A DNA stretch of 64,000 bases from Bacteroidota bacterium (lineage in GTDB: Bacteria; Bacteroidota; Bacteroidia; NS11-12g; UBA955). Positions 35,155 through 42,884 of the stretch are shown piece by piece; positions within the stretch are counted from its first letter, which is position 1, and every line of letters begins with the position of its first letter. The stretch spans positions 124,001-188,000 of the forward strand of contig JAUXOK010000023.1 of assembly GCA_030682255.1 (NCBI GenBank). The letters are read 5' to 3'. Position numbers and translations under genes: made by a program. Below the pieces are notes generated by a model. It ran no database searches. It was given only the letters and a program-made list of their open reading frames with translations, and was not told the DNA's origin.

Positions 35155-38100
35155 TTAACTACATCCGCTAGTAGTGCCACAAGTTAGGCAAGTATAACAA
35201 GTGCCAGAGCGAACAGTGATGTTACCACAGCTTTTGCAGGCAGGTGCATCTCCCATACTTGGAGGTAGGTTTACCTTTAAAATTTGTTTTACTTCTTTTC
35301 TAACAACAGTGTGGTTGGTTTCTGTTGAAGAAGTTGAAGACATTTGTATTTCGTTTTGAGCTAAATTGAAAGATGGGTCAATTGGTGTTATTTCATCTAC
35401 AATTTTTGGCTTAATGTGCAATTGCTCTTGGCGGTTGAGGTATTCAAAACCTAATAATCTAAAGATAAAGTCTACAACCGAAGTTGAAGATTTAATGTTG
35501 TCATGTCCTTCTACCATACCACTTGGTTCAAATCTACTGAAAGTAAATTTGTCGTAGTATTCTTCAAGAGGTACACCATATTGTAAGCCAATGGAAACTG
35601 CTATTGCAAAACAGTTCATCAATGAACGGAAACTAGCACCTTCTTTATGCATATCTACAAATATTTCACCTAATGTGCCATCTTCGTATTCGCCTGTTCT
35701 AACAAATACAGTATTGCCATCTATTTTAGATTTTTGTGTAAATCCTTTGCGTTTGTTTGGCAATACTTTTCTGGTAGCAATGTTAGACAGTTGTTGTTTA
35801 AAGCTAGGGTTATTGCTGCTGTTGATGATTAATCTAGCGGCTTCTAAAACGATTTCAGGGGTTAAATCTTCAATTCTTGTAGTTGCATTGATACCTACTG
35901 CTTTTTCTACAATATCTACATTGTCGCTAACAGTTTCAATGTCTTCTACTTTTTTATCAGATTTGTTAGACAATGGTTGAGATAATTTGCAACCATCTCT
36001 GTATAACGCATTGGCTTTTGTGCCCAATTTCCAGCTCATTTCGTAGCAAGATTTGATGTCGTCTACAGTAGCTTCGTTTGGTAAATTAATGGTTTTAGAA
36101 ATAGCACCAGAGATAAACGGTTGTGCTGCTGCCATCATGCGAATGTGTGAGTGAGCATGTAAGAAACGTGTGCCATTTTTACCACATTTGTTGGCTGTAT
36201 CAAATACAGGATAGTGTTCTTCTTTTAAGAAAGGTGCACCTTCGATAGACATGGTTCCTGTTACAAATTCATTGGCTTTTTCTATTTCAGAATGTTTAAA
36301 TCCTAAAGCATGTAAAAGATTGAAGTCAACTTCGTTGTATTGCTCTGGTTTGAAACCTAATTTGTTTAATTTATCTTCTCCAAGTGTTGCCACATTGAAT
36401 ACAAATTCAATATCAAATGCTCTTTCTAGTTGCGCTTCTATTAAGGTTAAATCTTCTTTGCCGAATCCTTTTGCTGTTAAAGTTTCGTGGTTGATAAATG
36501 GTGCTCCAACCAATGTTGCGTGTCCTTTAGCATAATTGATAATTGCGTTTGATTCTTCAATGGTATAACCCAAAGTTTTAAGTGCAGAAGGCACAGCTTG
36601 GTTGATAATTTTAAAGTAACCACCACCGCTTAGTTTTTTAAATTTCACTAAGGCAAAATCTGGCTCAATACCTGTAGTGTCGCAATCCATCACTAAACCA
36701 ATTGTTCCTGTTGGAGCTATAACGGTAGATTGAGCATTTCTGTAACCGAATTTTTCGCCTAACATCAAGGCTTTGTCCCATGCATTGCAAGCAGATTTTA
36801 ATAAATCTTCTGGGCAATATTGTGGGTCGATACCAACAGCAGGCACGCTTAAGCCTTCGTAAGCCAATGGTGTGTTGTAGGCTGCATATCTGTGGTTGCG
36901 AATAACGCGCAACATGTGTTTTTTGTTTTTGTCGTACTGTTTGAAAGCTCCTTTTGTTGCAGCCATTTCAGCACTTGTAGCATAAGATTGTCCTGTTAAA
37001 ATAGCAGTTAATGAACCACAAATTGCAGTTGCTTTAGGGCTGTCATAAGGTATGCCAGAAACCATTAACATGGCACCTAAATTAGCATATCCTAAACCAA
37101 GTGTGCGGTATTCATAACTCAATTGTGCAACTTCTTTACTTGGAAATTGTGCCATTAATACAGACACTTCAAGAACAACTGTCCACAAACGGATGGCATA
37201 CTCATAAGATGCAATATCAAATTCTAATTTGTCAGCATCAAAAAACTTCATCAAGTTTAAAGAAGCTAAGTTACAAGCCGTGTTATCCAAGAACATGTAT
37301 TCAGAACATGGGTTAGATGCATTGATTCTACCACCTTCAGGACATGTGTGCCATTCGTTGATGGTATCATCAAATTGAACGCCAGGATCTGCACAAGCCC
37401 AAGCGGCATCTCCAATTGCATCCCAAACTTCTCTTGATGGAATAGATTTCATCACATCGCCTTTGGCTCTGCCTACTAAATCCCAGTTACCGTTTTGTTT
37501 TAAACTTTCAAAAAATTTATTGGGAATACGAACTGAGTTGTTAGAGTTTTGACCAGAAACTGTTGCATAAGCCTCACCTTCATAATCACTTGGGTAACCT
37601 GCATCTATTAAAGCAGCTACTTTCTTTTCTTCATTCTTTTTCCAATTGATAAAGGTCATGATTTCTGGGTGATCTAAATCCAAGCAAACCATTTTAGCGG
37701 CTCTTCTTGTTGTTCCACCAGATTTGATAGCACCAGCAGCTCTATCACCTATTTTTAGGAAAGACATTAATCCTGATGATGTGCCACCACCAGATAGTTT
37801 TTCGCCATTACCTCTTATTTTTGAGAAATTGGTTCCAACGCCTGAACCATATTTAAAGATACGTGCTTCTCTTACCCACAAATCCATGATGCCACCTTCG
37901 TTTACTAAATCATCATCAACAGATAAAATAAAACATGCATGTGGTTGCGGTCTTTCATAAGCAGAAGTTGAACGCATTAATTTTTCAGTATCAGGGTCAA
38001 CGTAGTAATGTCCTTGTGGCTTACCTGTAATACCGTATGCAGAGTGTAAACCTGTATTAAACCATTGAGGAGAGTTTGGCGCAGATTGTTGTGCTATGAT

Positions 38101-38478
38101 AGAATAAACCAGTTCTTCATAGAACACTTGTGCATCATTTGCCGAAGCGAAATAATTATGTTTTTCGCCCCATTGTCTCCAGCAGTCAGCCAAACGATGT
38201 GCTACTTGTTTAACGCTGGTTTCGCTTCCAAGCGAACCATCGGCTTGAGGTACACCCGCTTTTCTAAAATATTTTTGTGCTAAGATATCCGTAGCAACCT
38301 GACTCCATGAAGCTGGAACCTCTACATTTTTCATTTCAAAAACAATATCACCATTAGGATTTTTAATGGCTGATGTTCTGTATTCATACTTGAATAAATC
38401 GAAAGGTGTAACGCCTTCTTTTGTGTTTAGTCTCTCAAATTTGAGACCTTTTTTCATGTGGTCAAAGTTCTGTTGCAT
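35155..38478 (-). CDS. nrdJ: Vitamin B12-dependent (class II) ribonucleotide reductase
   Basis: This enzyme makes deoxyribonucleotides with an adenosylcobalamin radical. The long (1107-residue) NrdJ architecture is complete. The first redox Cys lies in PHACFILSVDD (near residue 183). The NPCSEYMFLDNTACNLASLNL segment holds the active-site Cys and the radical neighbourhood, and the nucleotide/phosphate loop IAPTGTIGLVMDCDTTG is present. The C-terminus is a zinc-ribbon-like tail with ACKSCG and TCYTCLTCG. No class I reductase is in the window. A 5' leader of about 170 nt precedes it. Confidence 0.96.
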   Translation of the reverse strand: MQQNFDHMKKGLKFERLNTKEGVTPFDLFKYEYRTSAIKNPNGDIVFEMKNVEVPASWSQVATDILAQKYFRKAGVPQADGSLGSETSVKQVAHRLADCWRQWGEKHNYFASANDAQVFYEELVYSIIAQQSAPNSPQWFNTGLHSAYGITGKPQGHYYVDPDTEKLMRSTSAYERPQPHACFILSVDDDLVNEGGIMDLWVREARIFKYGSGVGTNFSKIRGNGEKLSGGGTSSGLMSFLKIGDRAAGAIKSGGTTRRAAKMVCLDLDHPEIMTFINWKKNEEKKVAALIDAGYPSDYEGEAYATVSGQNSNNSVRIPNKFFESLKQNGNWDLVGRAKGDVMKSIPSREVWDAIGDAAWACADPGVQFDDTINEWHTCPEGGRINASNPCSEYMFLDNTACNLASLNLMKFFDADKLEFDIASYEYAIRLWTVVLEVSVLMAQFPSKEVAQLSYEYRTLGLGYANLGAMLMVSGIPYDSPKATAICGSLTAILTGQSYATSAEMAATKGAFKQYDKNKKHMLRVIRNHRYAAYNTPLAYEGLSVPAVGIDPQYCPEDLLKSACNAWDKALMLGEKFGYRNAQSTVIAPTGTIGLVMDCDTTGIEPDFALVKFKKLSGGGYFKIINQAVPSALKTLGYTIEESNAIINYAKGHATLVGAPFINHETLTAKGFGKEDLTLIEAQLERAFDIEFVFNVATLGEDKLNKLGFKPEQYNEVDFNLLHALGFKHSEIEKANEFVTGTMSIEGAPFLKEEHYPVFDTANKCGKNGTRFLHAHSHIRMMAAAQPFISGAISKTINLPNEATVDDIKSCYEMSWKLGTKANALYRDGCKLSQPLSNKSDKKVEDIETVSDNVDIVEKAVGINATTRIEDLTPEIVLEAARLIINSSNNPSFKQQLSNIATRKVLPNKRKGFTQKSKIDGNTVFVRTGEYEDGTLGEIFVDMHKEGASFRSLMNCFAIAVSIGLQYGVPLEEYYDKFTFSRFEPSGMVEGHDNIKSSTSVVDFIFRLLGFEYLNRQEQLHIKPKIVDEITPIDPSFNLAQNEIQMSSTSSTETNHTVVRKEVKQILKVNLPPSMGDAPACKSCGNITVRSGTCYTCLTCGTTSGCS

Positions 38479-38521
38479 ACGCTAATTCTGGTTTAATATG
38501 GTTAAAGTGTTGGTTATAAAT

Positions 38522-38557
38522 AAAAAAGACTTCAGTGCATTTTTAGCAAAGAAGTCC
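38522..38557 (-). promoter_or_regulatory. Hairpin in the nrdJ leader
   Basis: On the minus strand, GACTTC pairs with GAAGTC around a 17 nt loop and is followed by a run of T. It lies about 44 bases before the nrdJ ATG, inside the leader. It could be a weak attenuator. No B12-box-like element was seen near it. Confidence 0.3.
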
Positions 38558-38650
38558 TTCAAAACTAATCTTATTTAAACCACAATCTAAAACTGACTTT
38601 TCCACACAAATGGCAAAATCCTTTATGCATGTTATTCTTGCTATGTTGAA

Positions 38651-38658
38651 AACAAATT
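38651..38658 (-). promoter_or_regulatory. -7 promoter element of nrdJ
   Basis: On the minus strand this reads TAAATTTG (TAnnTTTG). Transcription from here gives a leader of roughly 165-170 nt before the nrdJ ATG, long for this genome. Confidence 0.45.
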
Positions 38659-38726
38659 TAAGTAATATTTTGCTTGGTTTTTTAGAATTTTGTTTTACTT
38701 TTACCCTCATTAATTAAAGCATCTCC

Positions 38727-39491
38727 ATGATATCTGATAATTATTTACTAGACACCTTTGCTACCCTCAAAAAACACCAAAAAAAGGCTTTAGCGGTGCT
38801 CATAGACCCCGATCAAGGCGCAGAGGCTGTCCTTAATACTGCACAGTTGTGTCAGCTTCATGCCGTAGATTTTATTTTTGTTGGTGGCAGCTTAATTACC
38901 GATGGAATTTTAAAAGATACCCTCAAAATCATCAAGCAAAACTACTTTGGCTTGGTCTATATTTTTCCAGGTAATGAACTGATGATAGACGAGCAAGCTG
39001 ATGGTATATTACTCTTATCTTTATTAAGTGGCAGAAACCCCGAATTTTTAATTGGAAAGCATGTGGTGGCAGCGCCTAATTTAATAAAAAGCAAATTAGA
39101 CATTGTGCCTACAGCCTATTTATTAATTGATGGTGGCAAAGAAACAAGTGTTAGTTATATTAGCAATACAAAACCTATTCCGGCAGATAAGCCAGACATA
39201 GCATTGGCAACGGCTTTGGCAGGTCAATTATTAGGGTTGAGATGTTTGTACATGGATGCAGGCAGCGGTGCCCGTCAGTCTATTTCGGTTCAAATGATTC
39301 AAAAAGTTAAAAGCCAAATCAAAATCCCTATCATCATAGGAGGCGGTATCAAAACAGCCGAAAAGGCATTAGATATTTATAAAGCCGGTGCAGATGTTAT
39401 TGTAATAGGCAATGGTGTAGAAGACAATCAATCGCTGATAGCCATAATCTCTCAAGTAAAAAATAGTATTTCTGAGAGTGTTGCTATATAA
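38727..39491 (+). CDS. Geranylgeranylglyceryl phosphate synthase family protein
   Basis: A TIM-barrel enzyme that attaches a polyprenyl chain to sn-glycerol 1-phosphate, the first committed ether step of archaeal-type lipids. Family motifs are clear: AVLIDPDQ, GGSLITDG, VYIFPGN, YLLIDGGK, LYMDAGSGA and the phosphate loop IIGGGIKTAEKA. Length (254) fits the bacterial group II enzymes of Bacteroidota. It is divergent from nrdJ. The product chain length cannot be read from the sequence. Confidence 0.92.
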   Translation: MISDNYLLDTFATLKKHQKKALAVLIDPDQGAEAVLNTAQLCQLHAVDFIFVGGSLITDGILKDTLKIIKQNYFGLVYIFPGNELMIDEQADGILLLSLLSGRNPEFLIGKHVVAAPNLIKSKLDIVPTAYLLIDGGKETSVSYISNTKPIPADKPDIALATALAGQLLGLRCLYMDAGSGARQSISVQMIQKVKSQIKIPIIIGGGIKTAEKALDIYKAGADVIVIGNGVEDNQSLIAIISQVKNSISESVAI

Positions 39492-39544
39492 TATAAAGTC
39501 AGTGATGGATATTTAGGTGAAACAGAGCATTTAAATGAAAAACT

Positions 39545-40117
39545 ATGAAAAACGCAACCTTATCCTACATCTTTTTGATGATTATTACTCAAAGTTGTGA
39601 TAAGAAAACAGAACCACCTAAAGCTTACATTGCCCAAGAAACCAAAGACTTTTGTGTATTTCAAAAAGGAACTTGGTGGGAATATGAAAATACTCGAACG
39701 AATTTATTGGACACATGGAAGGTTATAAATCTTACATTTAATTTTTTTAACGATGAGAAAATTGGCAATGTAAATTATGAAACATTCGGAATGGAAATAA
39801 CAAGTAAATATAATGATACATTTAAATTTGGTGGTTTTAAATTTGGATATGGTTTTTCAACTTCAAAATATTTTGGCATTGGTCAAATAGCATATTTTGA
39901 AACTGAAAAAGTTGGATGTGACAATAACAATTTAGAATTAATTAAATCATATTCTATAAATAAAATATGTGTTAAAAAAGAATTCAAAATGTTGCCATTC
40001 CCCTGCACAACATTTTTTCCATATTATACCAAATGGGAAAGACATAAAGGCATAACTGAAATGGCTTATTACAATGGCGATACACTTAGATTAAAAAGTT
40101 CAAACATTATACAATAA
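39545..40117 (+). CDS. Lipoprotein, paralogue A
   Basis: The N-terminus MKNATLSYIFLMIITQSC has a lipobox ending at Cys18. The mature protein begins with YIAQETKDFCVFQKGTWWEYEN, nearly the same as the next gene. The rest (about 60-190) is beta-rich and diverges from its neighbour, with four extra Cys. No family recognised. The two copies are 9 bases apart and most likely arose by tandem duplication. Confidence 0.65.
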   Translation: MKNATLSYIFLMIITQSCDKKTEPPKAYIAQETKDFCVFQKGTWWEYENTRTNLLDTWKVINLTFNFFNDEKIGNVNYETFGMEITSKYNDTFKFGGFKFGYGFSTSKYFGIGQIAYFETEKVGCDNNNLELIKSYSINKICVKKEFKMLPFPCTTFFPYYTKWERHKGITEMAYYNGDTLRLKSSNIIQ

Positions 40118-40126
40118 ATAAAAATC

Positions 40127-40771
40127 ATGAAAACGCCTCGTTTTACTAAAGAATACAACATCCTCTTAGTTTTCTCATTGTTTTGCATTCTATTATTTAA
40201 TAGTTGTAAAGATAAAGAGCAATTTATCTATTACATCTCACAAGAAACCAAAGATTATTGTGTTTTCCAAACAGGCACTTGGTGGGAATATGAAAATATA
40301 AACACTCATGAAAATGATACTTATTTTATAACCAAAGTGGAAAACAAAATTAACCCAAAGGAAGATGATGAAAGAAGTAGCCAAGAAATAAATATTAATT
40401 ATAAACGAACATTGAATAATAATGAATTTGTTTTAAATATAAATAACATACAGTGGGGTACTGATTTATTATTCCTATTAGGTGAAAATCACAAAAATCA
40501 ACCACAACAAATAGTTATACAATACTTTGAAATGAAAGATACAGTATTTGCTTATTCGAATGATAGTATAACACTTTTAAAGCATCAAACAGATTATAAA
40601 CTATCATTAATAAACAAATCTTACCCAGCCGTTAAAGAGTTTAAAAGAAAAATTAATATAAACAACCTATTAGCTCAAAAAACATACTGGGCAAAACATA
40701 TTGGGGTTATCAGAAGAGAAATGTTTGACGGCTCAATCTGGGAATTAAAATCATACAATGTTATACAATAA
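40127..40771 (+). CDS. Lipoprotein, paralogue B
   Basis: The 214-residue protein has a lipobox ending at Cys27 (LFNSC) and then YISQETKDYCVFQTGTWWEYEN. It shares this block and the C-terminal ending (S.NVIQ) with paralogue A; the middle is charged and unrelated. Only the N- and C-terminal modules are conserved, which suggests a fast-evolving centre. Function unknown. Confidence 0.65.
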   Translation: MKTPRFTKEYNILLVFSLFCILLFNSCKDKEQFIYYISQETKDYCVFQTGTWWEYENINTHENDTYFITKVENKINPKEDDERSSQEININYKRTLNNNEFVLNINNIQWGTDLLFLLGENHKNQPQQIVIQYFEMKDTVFAYSNDSITLLKHQTDYKLSLINKSYPAVKEFKRKININNLLAQKTYWAKHIGVIRREMFDGSIWELKSYNVIQ

Positions 40772-40879
40772 GTTTTAAACCCCATCATTCTCCATTTTGG
40801 CATTGCCTTTTGCCTCTTTTATCATTCTTTTGGCTTACTGCATAATTTTATCATTCATCATCATTTTTTTAGATTAAGG

Positions 40880-41311
40880 AGGGTCTGCTGAAAAACCACA
40901 ATCACCTATTAATCAATTAAATAAATTAATTTTTAACATATTAAGTGCAAGGAAATTCGCATAAAACCCGAAAAAACCGTGCATCTACTTTTCATTTTCT
41001 TTTTTTTATCATTGGTTTAATTGTTTTTTAATTGCAATGATGAGTAAGCAAAGCTTAGGTCATTGCCAAAAAAGACCACGAAGTAGCAGCGAAGCTAAAC
41101 AAAAAAAGCTAGCCCCATATTAAATTTAGACTTTTCATCTTGATTTTTCAGACCACTGCGGGTGATTTCCTTGAGTCCACTCAAGGAACTTCCCTTGTGG
41201 TTTCCCTGAAAAATCTGCATTAATAAGTCAAATTTAATAAAGGTGCGAACGTCTTCGATTTTAGTTATTATTTTAATGAAATTTTTAAGGTTGGGTTTTT
41301 CAGCAAGCCCT
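40880..41311. mobile_element. MITE-like element or decayed IS bounded by inverted repeats
   Basis: The 40772-41483 gap has no convincing gene. Within it, AGGGTCTGCTGAAAAACC at 40880 and its near inverse at the right end (reading inwards AGGGCTTGCTGAAAAACC from 41311) match at 16 of 18 bases. The 432 bp between hold a perfect 9 bp hairpin (41167-41188, TTCCTTGAG/CTCAAGGAA) and an 82-codon minus frame (41095-41343) that reads inward from the right end. No clear target duplication was found. IR-type and size suggest a non-autonomous or decayed insertion sequence. Confidence 0.45.
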
Positions 41312-41370
41312 AAGTAGCATGTGGAATTCATTTTTTTGTACAAACTAACTCAAATTTATATGCTAAAATC

Positions 41371-41457
41371 ACACTTTTTCAAATGAAAAAATGCAATTAA
41401 CAACACTTTTTCAAACGAAAAAATGTAAATAATAACACTTTTTCTAAGGAAAGTTTG
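41371..41457. repeat. Three palindromic repeats with 32 bp period
   Basis: Units start at 41371, 41403 and 41435. Each is 23 bp with half-sites CACTTTTTC and GAAAAAATG in dyad symmetry; the third is degenerate on its right half. The exact 32 bp period (about three helix turns) puts all units on one face of the DNA. They end at the -7 box of the DUF4143 ATPase gene, as an operator would. Confidence 0.8.
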
Positions 41458-41465
41458 TATATTTG
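41458..41465 (+). promoter_or_regulatory. -7 promoter element of the DUF4143 ATPase gene
   Basis: TATATTTG matches TAnnTTTG, 18 nt before the ATG at 41484. The -33 position falls inside the third palindrome and lacks a TTG, so binding there could block or help transcription. Confidence 0.55.
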
Positions 41466-41483
41466 CTTCGATTTTAAATAATA

Positions 41484-42767
41484 ATGTATAGAAATAGTAT
41501 TGAAGAATTAGCGATTTGGAAAAATAAAAACAAACGCAAACCATTGATTATTCAAGGGGCACGGCAGGTTGGCAAAACATGGCTAATGAAAACATTTGGT
41601 GCAAACTATTTTGAAAATGTGGTTTATATCAATTTTGAAAGCAATGTACGCTTACAAACTATTTTTTCAAGTGATTTTGACATTCCAAGGATTATTCAAA
41701 TTTTTGAAATTGAAACAGGACAAATCATTCATCCTCAAAAAAGTTTAATCATTCTAGACGAGATTCAAGAAGCCGAAAAAGGATTGACAGCTTTAAAATA
41801 TTTTCAAGAAAATGCTCCCGAATATTATGTCATGGCAGCTGGTTCTTTATTGGGTGTTTCGTTACAAAATGACCATTCTTTTCCAGTAGGTAAAGTGGAT
41901 TTTTTGAACTTATATCCCCTTAGTTTCGATGAGTTTTTAATCAATTTGAATGAAAAACTTTTGGCAACTGCACTTAAAGAACAAAAATGGGAGTTGATAG
42001 CACCTTTTCAAGAAAAAATAATTCAGTTTTTAAGATTGTATTATTTTGTTGGAGGAATGCCCGAAGCGGTTAACACTTATATAGAAACCAAGAATTTGTC
42101 TGAGGTAAGAACTATTCAAAACAATATTTTAACTGGATATGAAAATGATTTTGCTAAATATGCACCTATAGAAATTGTTCCAAAAATAAGGATGGTTTGG
42201 CAATCTATATTAGGACAATTGGCAAAGGAAAACAAGAAGTTTATCTATGGACAACTAAGAAAAGGGGCAAGAGCCAATGAGTTTGAATCGGCTATAAACT
42301 GGCTTGTTAACGCTGGCTTGTTACTTAAAAGCATGAAAATCAAAAAACCATCTTTACCACTGAAATCTTATGTTGATTTTGATGTTTTCAAATTGTATTT
42401 GTTGGACATTGGATTGCTGAATGCCATGGCTCAACTCGATGAAAAAATTATATTGAATAAAAATCAAATTCTCATTGAATTTAAAGGTGCCCTCACCGAA
42501 CAGTTTGTAGCACAAGCGTTGAAATTGAATTTCGATTTGTATTATTGGTCGGCAGAAAATGCCACCGCAGAATTGGATTTTATTATTCAAAAAAATCAAA
42601 ACATGATACCCATTGAAGTGAAAGCCGAAGAAAATTTAAAATCCAAAAGCTTAAAACTGTTTGAGGAAAAATATAAAACCCAAAATGCAACAAGGCTTTC
42701 AATGAGTTTTTATAGAAAGGAAGAAACCCTGATTAATTTGCCATTGTATGCCGTATTGAGTTTGTAG
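41484..42767 (+). CDS. AAA_14 / DUF4143 ATP-binding protein
   Basis: The N-terminal AAA domain has the Walker A motif GARQVGKTWL (near residue 28) and the Walker B segment SLIILDEIQEAE. The C-terminal DUF4143 region ends in a PD-(D/E)xK-like core: AELDFIIQKNQNMIPIEVKAE (D, then ExK). Such ATPases are widespread, multi-copy and of unknown function; many are thought to be self-regulating accessory genes. The three palindromes upstream support autoregulation. Length (427) is normal. Confidence 0.9.
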   Translation: MYRNSIEELAIWKNKNKRKPLIIQGARQVGKTWLMKTFGANYFENVVYINFESNVRLQTIFSSDFDIPRIIQIFEIETGQIIHPQKSLIILDEIQEAEKGLTALKYFQENAPEYYVMAAGSLLGVSLQNDHSFPVGKVDFLNLYPLSFDEFLINLNEKLLATALKEQKWELIAPFQEKIIQFLRLYYFVGGMPEAVNTYIETKNLSEVRTIQNNILTGYENDFAKYAPIEIVPKIRMVWQSILGQLAKENKKFIYGQLRKGARANEFESAINWLVNAGLLLKSMKIKKPSLPLKSYVDFDVFKLYLLDIGLLNAMAQLDEKIILNKNQILIEFKGALTEQFVAQALKLNFDLYYWSAENATAELDFIIQKNQNMIPIEVKAEENLKSKSLKLFEEKYKTQNATRLSMSFYRKEETLINLPLYAVLSL

Positions 42768-42839
42768 GGTTTATATTTTTAATACATTGCATTTATCTCA
42801 AAAAAGCGTCACTTTACTTAATTATTCCTATGTTTTATA

Positions 42840-42847
42840 TATTTTTG
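42840..42847 (+). promoter_or_regulatory. -7 promoter element of the GT-C-like membrane gene
   Basis: TATTTTTG matches TAnnTTTG and lies 37 nt before the TTG start at 42885. Confidence 0.4.
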
Positions 42848-42884
42848 CCCATAACACTTTGCCAATCCAAAACCTTTAGTAGCC

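Noticed and set aside
38479-38726. Cobalamin riboswitch upstream of nrdJ
   Set aside because: The leader has no B12 box and no matching conserved core. Class II reductases are also not the usual target; B12 riboswitches normally repress the class I alternative.
41095-41343. 82-residue minus-strand gene
   Set aside because: It overlaps the right inverted repeat and the strong hairpin of the 40880-41311 element, has no recognisable domain and lacks a promoter. I treat it as part of the element rather than a gene.
41371-41457. Possible short CRISPR array (three evenly spaced repeats)
   Set aside because: The repeats are 23 bp with only 9 bp between them, the third unit is degenerate, and there are no cas genes. 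The position on a promoter and the dyad symmetry fit an operator better.
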